The notes below the pieces were generated by a model, which saw nothing but the letters and a program-made list of their open reading frames with translations, was not told the origin of the DNA and did no database searches. Below are positions 6,773 through 13,173 of a stretch of 18,235 bases of DNA, in pieces. This DNA comes from DASRPD01 sp035646535 (GTDB taxonomy: Bacteria > Actinomycetota > Acidimicrobiia > IMCC26256 > JANYLB01). Within the stretch, counting starts at the first letter, position 1. Every line of letters starts with the position of its first letter. The stretch is from positions 1-18,235 of the forward strand of contig DASRPD010000059.1 of the NCBI GenBank assembly GCA_035646535.1, written 5' to 3'. The position numbers were made by a program, and so were the translations under genes.

Positions 6773-8139
6773 AGCAGTACGACCTGGTGATCGTCGGCGC
6801 GGGCAGCGCCAACATGCTCCCCGACGAAGCTCTGGCAGGCTGGCGCATCGCGATCGTCGAGTCCGACCGCTTCGGTGGGACCTGTCTCAACCGAGGCTGC
6901 ATCCCATCCAAGATGCTCGTCCACACCGCCGACGTCGCGCGCACCGTGGCCGAAGCCGGGCGCTTCGGCGTCCGAGCCGAGCTCGGCGGTGCCGACTGGC
7001 CGGCCATCCGGGACCGGATCTTCGACCGCATCGACCCACTCCACGAACGGGCCGTCGACTACCGCCGGCGCAACGGCATCGACGTCTTTCTCGGCGAAGC
7101 CCGGTTCATAGCCCCCAGGGTGCTCACCGTCGGGGACGAGGAACTGCGTGCCGACCGTTTCGTGGTCGCGGTCGGCGCTCGGCCCCACGTCCCCGACGTC
7201 GCGGGTCTCCACGACGTGGAGTTCCACACCTCCGACACGATCATGCGGATCGATGCGCTGCCGCGTTCAATGGTCGTGCTCGGCGGGGGATTCATCGCCG
7301 CGGAGATGAGCCACGTCTTCGGGTCGTTCGGCACCGCGGTGACGATCGTCCAGCGAGGCCCAGAGCTGCTCACCAGCCATGACGCCGACGTCCGCCGCCG
7401 CTTCACCGAGCTCGCCGCGAAACGGTTCGACCTGCGCCTCGGCGCGACGCTCGAGCGGGTCGCCCCAACGGGCGCCGGTGTCGCGGTCGAATTCATCTCC
7501 GACGGCCGCCACCAGCGCGTCGAGGCCGACACGCTGCTCGTCGCCACCGGCCGAGTCCCCAACAGCGACATCCTCGACGTCACCTCCGGTGGGCTCGACG
7601 TGGACGAGCACGGCCACGTGGTCACCGACGACACCTACGTGACCTCCGTCCCGGGCGTCTGGGCGTTCGGGGATCTGGCCAACCATTTCCAGCTCAAGCA
7701 CCTGGCCAACGCCGAAGCGAGGGTCGTCCACCACAATCTCCTGCATCCCGACCGACCCCGCGCCGCCGCGTTCACCCACGTGCCCTCGGCAGTGTTCGCC
7801 GATCCACAGATCGCATCGGTCGGGCCTACCGAACAGCAGCTGCAGGCCGACAAGACGCCCTACGTCCTCGCCCGGCGCGACTACTCCGACACCGCTTACG
7901 GGTGGGCGCTGGAAGACACCACCAGCTTTGCCAAGGTGATCGCCGATCCGACGAGCCGACAGCTCATCGCGGCGCACATCATCGGGCCCCAAGCGTCGAC
8001 GCTCATCCAGCCGCTGCTCCAGGCGATGTGTCTCGGCAACACCGTCGACGAGATCGCGACCGGCGTGTTCTACATCCACCCCGCGCTCAGCGAAGTCGTC
8101 GAACAAACCCTGCTCGCCCTGCCGAGCCCCGAACGCTGA
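6769..8139 (+). CDS. mtr: mycothione reductase
   Basis: This FAD enzyme reduces mycothione (oxidised mycothiol) to mycothiol with NADPH, keeping the main actinobacterial thiol reduced in the cytoplasm. At 456 residues it has the usual length. The N-terminal flavin site is VGAGSAN rather than GxGxxG, as is typical of this enzyme. The redox pair is Cys39 and Cys44 in GGTCLNRGCIPSKM, the NADPH site is GGGFIAAE (172-179), and a second FAD motif is VWAFGDLAN. The C-terminal catalytic pair is His437 and Glu442 in HPALSEV. Phrases such as FHTSDTIMRI, YGWALEDT and ASTLIQPLLQAM match mycobacterial Mtr closely. The GTG start overlaps the DegV stop. With the CPFS glutaredoxin upstream this is the core of a mycothiol redox operon. 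Confidence 0.95.
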   Translation: MKQYDLVIVGAGSANMLPDEALAGWRIAIVESDRFGGTCLNRGCIPSKMLVHTADVARTVAEAGRFGVRAELGGADWPAIRDRIFDRIDPLHERAVDYRRRNGIDVFLGEARFIAPRVLTVGDEELRADRFVVAVGARPHVPDVAGLHDVEFHTSDTIMRIDALPRSMVVLGGGFIAAEMSHVFGSFGTAVTIVQRGPELLTSHDADVRRRFTELAAKRFDLRLGATLERVAPTGAGVAVEFISDGRHQRVEADTLLVATGRVPNSDILDVTSGGLDVDEHGHVVTDDTYVTSVPGVWAFGDLANHFQLKHLANAEARVVHHNLLHPDRPRAAAFTHVPSAVFADPQIASVGPTEQQLQADKTPYVLARRDYSDTAYGWALEDTTSFAKVIADPTSRQLIAAHIIGPQASTLIQPLLQAMCLGNTVDEIATGVFYIHPALSEVVEQTLLALPSPER

Positions 8140-8179
8140 GTCTCCCGGTCGGTCGACGTCGAGATCGAGAGCGATTCCG

Positions 8180-8185
8180 TAGACT
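8180..8185 (+). promoter_or_regulatory. leaderless-type -10 box TAGACT
   Basis: TAGACT fits the actinobacterial TANNNT -10 consensus and ends six bases before the ATG at 8192, so the transcript would begin at or next to the A of ATG. No ribosome site is present between the previous stop and this start, which supports leaderless translation. No convincing -35 box was seen. Confidence 0.5.
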
Positions 8186-8191
8186 CCTGAC

Positions 8192-9235
8192 ATGGAGCGG
8201 GGAACTGACGAACGACCACCGACGCCGGACGGCCCCGGTTGGTATCCCGATCCGTGGTCGGCGACGGGCCGAGGCGAGCGCTACTTCGACGGGAAACGCT
8301 GGGGCTCGACGGAGCGGCCACGCGCTCGGCACACGAGCGCACCCGCGGACGACAGAATGCCCAGCAGGTTTGGCGGCCGACGTGCTCCGGGAACATCGAC
8401 CGCGGGGGCCGGTCGGTTCCGTCGCACCGTCGTGCCGGTCGGGCTCCTCGTCGTGACGGTCGGCATCTTCTGGGGCGTCGGCCAGTACAACCAGCGCGAC
8501 ACCGACTCGGCGCCGACCGAATCGGCCCAGCCGTCGAACGACTCGACGGGCATCGCAGCCGATTGGCCGCCACCGTCGGACGAAGCACAGTCGAGCCCGC
8601 TCGGAACCCCCGCGCCCGTCCCCGATGGTGGCGGCCAGTTCGAGTTCGTCGACCACCAGGAGGGCGATCCGTCGACGCCGGTCGCGTTCGATCCGTGCCG
8701 TCCCGTCCACTACGTGATCCGGCCCGACTTCGCCCCGGCCGACGGCGAGCAACTGGTCCACGCGGCGGTGGCTCGCGTTTCCACCGCGACCGGGTTGCAG
8801 TTCATCTACGACGGCACAACCGCGGAGCTGCCGGAGAAGGATCGGGAGCCGTACCAGCCCGACCGGTACGACGAGCGCCGTTGGGCGCCGGTCGCGATCG
8901 CGTGGAGCAACGAGACGGAGTATCCGGCCTTGGCGGGCTACATCGCCGGGATCGGTGGCGCGGAATCAGTGCACTCGGACACGAGCGACCGCGTGTACGT
9001 CACCGGTCAGGTCGTGCTCGACGGCCCCGACCTCTCGCCGGAGGTGATCCCTGACCGATTTGAGGCCGAGGCGATCGTTCTGCATGAGCTGGGTCACGTC
9101 GTCGGCCTCGACCACGTTGCGGACCGCAGTCAGCTCATGTTCTCCGAATCACAGTTCGACGTGACGGAGCTCGGAGACGGCGATCTTCGCGGTCTCGCTC
9201 TCCTCGGCACCCAGGCCTGCCACCCAGAGGTCTGA
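8192..9235 (+). CDS. DUF2510 membrane protein with metzincin (matrixin-like) protease domain
   Basis: A 347-residue membrane-anchored probable zinc protease. Residues 14-40 (GPGWYPDPW, then YFDGKRWGS) are a DUF2510 domain, found at the N terminus of many actinobacterial membrane proteins. One hydrophobic helix spans about 79-98, and a low-complexity linker rich in Ser, Pro and Asp reaches about 150. The C-terminal domain contains HELGHVVGLDH (298-308), the metzincin pattern HExxHxxGxxH. His298, His302 and His308 would bind zinc, Glu299 would be catalytic, and Met316 in LMFSES would form the Met-turn. Cys169 and Cys343 could form a disulfide, suiting an external domain. There is no obvious propeptide cysteine switch. 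It probably acts outside the membrane; target unknown. The gene stands alone and converges with the lipoprotein gene. Confidence 0.85.
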   Translation: MERGTDERPPTPDGPGWYPDPWSATGRGERYFDGKRWGSTERPRARHTSAPADDRMPSRFGGRRAPGTSTAGAGRFRRTVVPVGLLVVTVGIFWGVGQYNQRDTDSAPTESAQPSNDSTGIAADWPPPSDEAQSSPLGTPAPVPDGGGQFEFVDHQEGDPSTPVAFDPCRPVHYVIRPDFAPADGEQLVHAAVARVSTATGLQFIYDGTTAELPEKDREPYQPDRYDERRWAPVAIAWSNETEYPALAGYIAGIGGAESVHSDTSDRVYVTGQVVLDGPDLSPEVIPDRFEAEAIVLHELGHVVGLDHVADRSQLMFSESQFDVTELGDGDLRGLALLGTQACHPEV

Positions 9236-9241
9236 GCCCGC

Positions 9242-9284
9242 GTTTGGTCACTCGACGCGCACGATGAGCGCCCAGTGACCAAAC
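9242..9284. repeat. palindromic dispersed element, copy 3
   Basis: GTTTGGTCACT (9242-9252) and AGTGACCAAAC (9274-9284) are perfect 11-base inverted arms. The left side continues as CGACGC, so TTGGTCACTCGACGC is identical to the left arm of copy 1, while the interior has diverged. It lies between the converging ends of the metzincin gene and the lipoprotein gene, where it could act as a bidirectional terminator. Confidence 0.8.
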
Positions 9285-9315
9285 CCAGGGCGCGGGGCGC
9301 GGGCGCGGCGGGCGG

Positions 9316-9819
9316 TCAGACGTTCGCCGCGGCTACCTCGGCGAGGGTGTCCGCGGTGCCGGCGGGGAGGTAGGCGACCTGGACGAACAGGCCCCCGACG
9401 TCCATGCCGATGATGTCATCGTCGTTGATGGAGTACGCGGCGTCGGCGCCCGGGACGTCCATGTCGGTCGTCGCATCGGTCCGACTACCCTCGAACACGT
9501 CTGGGTCGCCGGACACCAACACCTGTGCGGTGGCGAGCGGAGCGCCCTCGGGCGTGATCCAGTCACAGATCTGGCGCTGCGGCGCGGACAAGGAGTCGTT
9601 GAAGACACCTTCGCCGAATCCAACCCCGGTCGCTGCCTGCAGGTCGGCCGTGGTCCACAGCGAACACGGATCGGGCAGATCGGTCTCGTCGTCACCATCG
9701 GCATCGCCGCCGCCGTCGGCAGTCGAGGGATCCGTCGCTCCGCCGCCGCTGTCAGACGCGGTATCGGTGCCACCGCCACTACACGCCGCCGCCATCAGGG
9801 CCAGTGCCAGAACCATCAC
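9316..9819 (-). CDS. lipoprotein (possibly DUF3558-like)
   Basis: A predicted secreted lipoprotein of about 167 residues. The start reads MMVLALALMAAAC, with the lipidated cysteine at 13, then a disordered Gly/Ser/Thr/Asp linker to about residue 48. A compact domain begins DPCSLWTTADLQAATGVG and includes QICDWITPEG, a Cys pair with the spacing seen in DUF3558 lipoproteins of actinobacteria; that family call is tentative. GTG 9819 or ATG 9816 are the only starts, because TAA lies two codons upstream. The signal peptide is unusually short and has no Arg or Lys before the hydrophobic stretch. The first 38-41 bases overlap the end of the upstream serine hydrolase gene in another frame. Both points suggest that the original 5' end was lost. 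Confidence 0.75.
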   Translation of the reverse strand: MMVLALALMAAACSGGGTDTASDSGGGATDPSTADGGGDADGDDETDLPDPCSLWTTADLQAATGVGFGEGVFNDSLSAPQRQICDWITPEGAPLATAQVLVSGDPDVFEGSRTDATTDMDVPGADAAYSINDDDIIGMDVGGLFVQVAYLPAGTADTLAEVAAANV

Positions 9820-10666
9820 CGGTTACTGGTCTCAGCGCGACGACGTGTTTGAAGCCGGGATTGTCGCCGTGCTGCCAGAGCACGCGGCCCGCGGGAGTGT
9901 CGATGTAGGCCCAGCCGAAGGTTCGACCGTGACCGGGAAGGAGCTCGATCTGGGTCTCGGTCATGGTGCGTGCGGCCGCCTGGAGCAGCGGGTCAGCCAA
10001 GGTCGCGGGCGAGCAGATTCCCGTAGCGAATTGCAGATAGTCCTGCAGAGTCGTGTGCAACGAGCCGGACCCCATCGGCACCTCGGGTTGCTTCTTCGCC
10101 ACGGGACGGCCGTGGTCATCGTGACCGAATGCCGCGGTCGCCTGGACCGGCAGGGTGAAGGTGAACGAGCTCGACTCCATACCCAGTCGCCGGAGGTGCG
10201 GCTCGAGCAAGTCCAGCGCGCTCGCGCCGACCCGCGCACACAGCTCGGCGAGCAGGAGTTCGAACCCCTCTCCGGAGTAGCCGAAGGTCCCCGGGTCGGA
10301 GACAAACGCGAGCGGCTCGCCGGCAGGTCGCCAGTTGGGAAGCCCGGTCGTGTGGGTCACGAGGTGCCGGATCGTCAGCTCGCGCCAACGCGGATCGTCG
10401 ACGGCGCCGACGGCCGACGGCTGCACCTCGAGCGGACGGGTCAGGAACGTCGGATCGCCCCCACCGAGGGCCAGTGCGCCCAGGGTCACCAGCGGCTTGG
10501 TCAGCGACGCGGCCTCCCAGATGGTCGCGGCATTGACGGGTTCACCGGCGCGCCGGCTCCCACCGAAGATGTGCTCCGGTTCGTCGCCCGCGCGCACCAC
10601 ACCGATCGCACAGCCGGGAACGCCACCAAGCTCGATGGATCCACGATCAGCCGGCGCGCCACTCAT
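9779..10666 (-). CDS. serine hydrolase of the beta-lactamase family, C terminus probably truncated
   Basis: A 295-residue penicillin-binding-protein/class C beta-lactamase-like serine hydrolase (esterase or peptidase; substrate unknown). The nucleophile motif is Ser54-Leu-Thr-Lys57 in EAASLTKP. HLVTHTTGLPNW (101-112) is the conserved helix. Tyr130-Ser-Gly is the second motif, and HGDN (266-269) stands for the third box. The start is ATG 10666, whose ATG overlaps the TGA of an 18-codon minicistron. After GFKHVVALRPVTG the family normally continues for several dozen residues, with a strand such as VVVLTNGD. Here the frame instead runs Gly/Pro-rich through the DNA that encodes the next gene's signal peptide and stops. 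Activity may still be possible because all three motifs are present. No signal peptide is visible. Confidence 0.8.
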   Translation of the reverse strand: MSGAPADRGSIELGGVPGCAIGVVRAGDEPEHIFGGSRRAGEPVNAATIWEAASLTKPLVTLGALALGGGDPTFLTRPLEVQPSAVGAVDDPRWRELTIRHLVTHTTGLPNWRPAGEPLAFVSDPGTFGYSGEGFELLLAELCARVGASALDLLEPHLRRLGMESSSFTFTLPVQATAAFGHDDHGRPVAKKQPEVPMGSGSLHTTLQDYLQFATGICSPATLADPLLQAAARTMTETQIELLPGHGRTFGWAYIDTPAGRVLWQHGDNPGFKHVVALRPVTGDGSGTGPDGGGV

Positions 10667-10719
10667 CGAGCGACAAGCAGCCGCACGACGCGCACGGCTC
10701 GCCCATCGGCCGGCAACAT
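10663..10719 (-). CDS. 18-codon leaderless minicistron upstream of serine hydrolase
   Basis: ATG 10719 lies six bases after a TATGGT -10 box and opens MLPADGRAVRVVRLLVAR. Its TGA (10665-10663) overlaps the hydrolase ATG as ATGA. The hydrolase itself has no ribosome site, so translation of this short frame could deliver ribosomes to it. The peptide is basic and hydrophobic with no recognised family. Coupling is inferred from geometry. Confidence 0.4.
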   Translation of the reverse strand: MLPADGRAVRVVRLLVAR

Positions 10720-10725
10720 GGAACG

Positions 10726-10731
10726 ACCATA
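10726..10731 (-). promoter_or_regulatory. -10 box TATGGT for the serine hydrolase unit
   Basis: On the minus strand TATGGT (10731 to 10726) fits TANNNT and is separated from the ATG at 10719 by six bases, the same spacing as at 8180-8192. No -35 box is clear. Confidence 0.4.
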
Positions 10732-10794
10732 CGGCAGGCACGGGTTCGCGCGCGGCCCTACCGACGCGAGGGTCCGGCGAGCGACGAGCTCGGC

Positions 10795-10800
10795 AATACT
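10795..10800 (+). promoter_or_regulatory. possible leaderless -10 box AATACT for the DUF2237 gene
   Basis: AATACT lies seven bases before the ATG at 10808 and no ribosome site is present. It matches the key A at position 2 and T at position 6 of the -10 box but not the first T, so this is a weaker case than 8180-8185. Confidence 0.3.
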
Positions 10801-10807
10801 GACAGTG

Positions 10808-11200
10808 ATGACCGAACGGAATGTGCTCGGCGGCGACCTCGAACCGTGTGGCACCGACCCTCTCACCGGCTTCTATCGAGACGGGTGCTGCAACACCGGC
10901 CCGGAAGACATGGGGAGTCACACCGTCTGTGCGGTGGTGAGCACGGAGTTTCTCGAGCACCAGCGCCGGATCGGCAACGATCTCACAACGCCGATGCCCC
11001 AGTTCCACTTCCCGGGACTCGTCCCCGGTGACCGTTGGTGCGTCACAGCCGTGAACTGGCTCCGAGCGCACCACGATGGCGCCGCTGCGCCGGTCGTGCT
11101 CGCGTCCACCCACGAACGTGCCCTCGAGGCTGTCCCGCTCGCGGTGCTCCAGGAGCACGCGGTGGACGTACCGACCGACCCCGGCGCCCTCGGAGGCTGA
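10808..11200 (+). CDS. DUF2237 family protein
   Basis: A 130-residue member of the DUF2237 family, small cytoplasmic proteins of unknown function found widely in bacteria. The match is strong along the whole length: NVLGGDLEPCGTDPLTGFYR (5-24), DGCCNTGPEDMGSHTVCAVV (25-44), then GNDLTTP, FPGLVPGDRWC and LASTHERALE. Cysteines at 14, 27, 28, 41 and 78 and His38 are the conserved polar cluster. From memory, family members usually have WCLC near position 78; here the second Cys is Thr (WCVT), as in a diverged member. ATG 10808 follows a possible -10 box with no ribosome site. It diverges from the serine hydrolase and converges with the beta-propeller pseudogene 41 bases downstream. Confidence 0.9.
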   Translation: MTERNVLGGDLEPCGTDPLTGFYRDGCCNTGPEDMGSHTVCAVVSTEFLEHQRRIGNDLTTPMPQFHFPGLVPGDRWCVTAVNWLRAHHDGAAAPVVLASTHERALEAVPLAVLQEHAVDVPTDPGALGG

Positions 11201-11241
11201 GCGCCAACGGAGCGGTCGCGCGGGCAGACCTACGCAGAGGT

Positions 11242-12458
11242 TCAGGCCGGTCGTTCGTAGCGGACGATCCCGAACGCGGTGGTGTGGATCACCCGGCCCT
11301 TCCGATCGATGTTCATGCCGGAGAACAGGCTGTTGTAGCGACTCGAGCCGGTGACGAAATGGAAGGCGGACTCGCCGGTGTCCCAGTCGATGGCTTCGAC
11401 GGTCCAGCGCCGGTTGCGGGCGCCGACCGTATAGAGAAGGTTCGAACCGGTGGACACGACCGGGACAGAGTTGGCCGAGGAGACCTCGCGGTTCACCCAG
11501 TCCTCGACGAGCTCCCGAGCTTCTTGGAGTCCCATCGGAACTTCTGGACGCCGTGGGGGGTAAAGGCCGGGTCGGCGCCCGCGTAGCCCGCGAGCACCCG
11601 AACTCCCAGGGGCGGGAAGCCGTCGGGGATCGACGCGGGGTCGTTGTTGACGACGAGCGCGCCGTAGCCGCCGACCACCACGGACTGCTCCGTCTGGATG
11701 GCGTCGAGTTCGGAATCGCCCATGTCCGCCGGCGACGATCCGGCGATGCGGGCACTGGGCAAGTCGACGAGCGGCTCCCAGTCGTCTGGTATCTCGTCAC
11801 GCCAGTACAGCACGACGTCCATGAGCTCCTCACCGTCGGTGATGACCACGAAGCGGTCCTCGTCACCGAAGCCCATGAGCGAAGGCGTTGTGCCCGATCC
11901 GACACCCGTGCCGTTGCGATACTGCTCGGTCCACGCGCCATCGGCGGGATCGGTCGACAGCCGTTCGCCGTCCCAGACGACCTTGTGCATGTGCTCGAGC
12001 GACACCGCGTAGATACCGCCGTCTTCGTCCACGGCGATGCTGTTGCGTACCCAATCCGCAGCGCCGGAACGGGACCCCGCGTCGGCCATTGCCTGGTTGT
12101 GTCGGGGCGCGGCGTCGGCACCAACGAGCTGGATCGCTTCGTAGCCGGTGAAGTCGCGCGCGACGACGATCCAGCCTTCGTCGGTGATCATCACGAGTCG
12201 ACCGTCGAAGGTGAGGTTGGCACCCACGAAGGTGCCGCCGACCTCGGCGGGTTTCACCCATTCATCGCGCACCTCGATGGGCGATGCGGGATCCTCGGGG
12301 TCGACATCGTGGTAGGCGACGATCGATTCGGACCCGGCGACGAACAGTGTGTTGTCGACATCCAGCAGGTAGTACACCCCGGACAGGCCGAGGAGGTACT
12401 GGGTGGCCATGGCGATGGCGGTGTTGGCCAGGTCGACGGGGCCAATGCCCGTGCTCAT
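11242..12458 (-). pseudogene. beta-propeller-like protein gene with a frameshift
   Basis: Two frames on the minus strand together make one protein of about 405 residues. The first runs from ATG 12458 to a stop at 11493. The second covers about 11530 down to 11242, reading EARELVEDWVNREVSSANSV and so on to RYERPA. The break lies near 11517-11531, after FRWDS; adding one base before AAGAAGCTC restores a continuous reading. The product has repeated short strands of propeller type (for example NSIAVDEDGGIYAVSLEHMH, and DEDRFVVITDGEEL), like quinoprotein or WD-type blades, but I recognise no specific family. The start is close to the hydrophobic stretch AMATQYLLGLSGVYYLLDV, so the true N terminus may also have been longer, for example with a signal peptide. 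The gene is divergent from the flavin reductase-like gene. Confidence 0.7.
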
Positions 12459-12466
12459 TGCGCCGG

Positions 12467-12472
12467 TAGTGT
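12467..12472 (+). promoter_or_regulatory. possible -10 box TAGTGT for the flavin reductase gene
   Basis: TAGTGT fits TANNNT and would start a transcript with a leader of about 26 bases containing the GAAGGGAA ribosome site before GTG 12505. It lies in the 46-base gap between divergent genes. No -35 box is obvious. Confidence 0.3.
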
Positions 12473-12504
12473 CCCCCCGAACGAACTCGAGAAGGGAACC
12501 GGTC

Positions 12505-12987
12505 GTGGATGCAGATCAGAAGAAGCTGGCGCTTCGGGCCATCAACTACGGGCTGCACGTGCTCACCGCACGCGACGGCGACGACTACGCCGCCGGAGGG
12601 GTCAACTGGGTGTCGCAGGCGAGCTTCGAGCCGCCCCTGGTGATGGCCGGCGTCAAGGCCGACAGTGGCGCCGCCACGATCGTCGGTAGGACGAACACCT
12701 TCGCCGTGAACGTGCTCGCCCACGACCAGCTGGACATCGGCAAGGCGTTCTTCCGGTCGACCTCGGTCGAAGACGGACTCATCAACGGCTACCGGTTCGA
12801 GGACGGCCCCGAGACCGGCTCTCCGCTCCTGGTGGACACGCCGTACTGGTTCGAGTGTCGCGTCACCGACACCGTGGCCCGAGGCGACCACACCGTCTTC
12901 GTCGCCGAGGTCGTCAACGCGGGCGTGCGGGCCGCGGACGCGACGCCCTTGCTGCTGCGCGACACCGGCATGAACTACGGCGGCTGA
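12505..12987 (+). CDS. flavin reductase-like (FMN-binding split-barrel) protein
   Basis: A 160-residue protein of the flavin reductase-like family, which binds FMN in a split beta-barrel and typically supplies reduced flavin to a partner oxygenase or reduces small substrates. Diagnostic segments are YGLHVLTARDGDDYAAGGVN (15-34) followed by WVSQASFEPPLVMAGVK, FAVNVLAHDQLDIGKAFF (66-83), and a closing strand GDHTVFVAEVVNAGV (127-141). GTG 12505 is chosen because GAAGGGAA lies eight to nine bases upstream; earlier in-frame starts would run into the divergent gene. No partner monooxygenase is adjacent. The closest oxidoreductase is the FAD protein at 13842, which is under its own regulator, so the partner is unknown. 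Confidence 0.85.
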   Translation: MDADQKKLALRAINYGLHVLTARDGDDYAAGGVNWVSQASFEPPLVMAGVKADSGAATIVGRTNTFAVNVLAHDQLDIGKAFFRSTSVEDGLINGYRFEDGPETGSPLLVDTPYWFECRVTDTVARGDHTVFVAEVVNAGVRAADATPLLLRDTGMNYGG

Positions 12988-13130
12988 TCGCCCCCGCGGC
13001 GCGACCTCACGCAGCCGGCGCTGCGCGACTGCTGCGACCACGAGACGCGATGGCGACATCCCGAACACCGTCGCCGGCGCCCAGGGCGGGTGGCCCGAGG
13101 CTGGTGCTGGGCCGTCATTCGTATCGTATG

Positions 13131-13155
13131 GTTCTCATGCGGTCCGTATGAGAAC
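13131..13155. promoter_or_regulatory. TetR-type operator palindrome
   Basis: GTTCTCATGCGG (13131-13142), a central T, and CCGTATGAGAAC (13144-13155) form a 25-base inverted repeat with one mismatch in twelve pairs. It lies 18 bases before the GTG of the TetR gene, downstream of or overlapping TANNNT boxes (TATCGT 13122-13127; TATGGT 13127-13132). Bound repressor would block this promoter, so autoregulation of the two-gene operon is likely. Confidence 0.75.
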
Positions 13156-13173
13156 TGACCCCGGGGAGTCACA

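Noticed and set aside
11533..11535. ATG at 11535 as the start of a separate 97-residue protein
   Set aside because: The sequence continues the propeller protein smoothly after one base is added and there is no ribosome site, so a frameshift explains it better.
10667..12124. Minus-strand extension of the serine hydrolase frame far upstream to 12124
   Set aside because: The extension crosses the DUF2237 and beta-propeller genes out of frame; recognisable hydrolase sequence starts only at ATG 10666.
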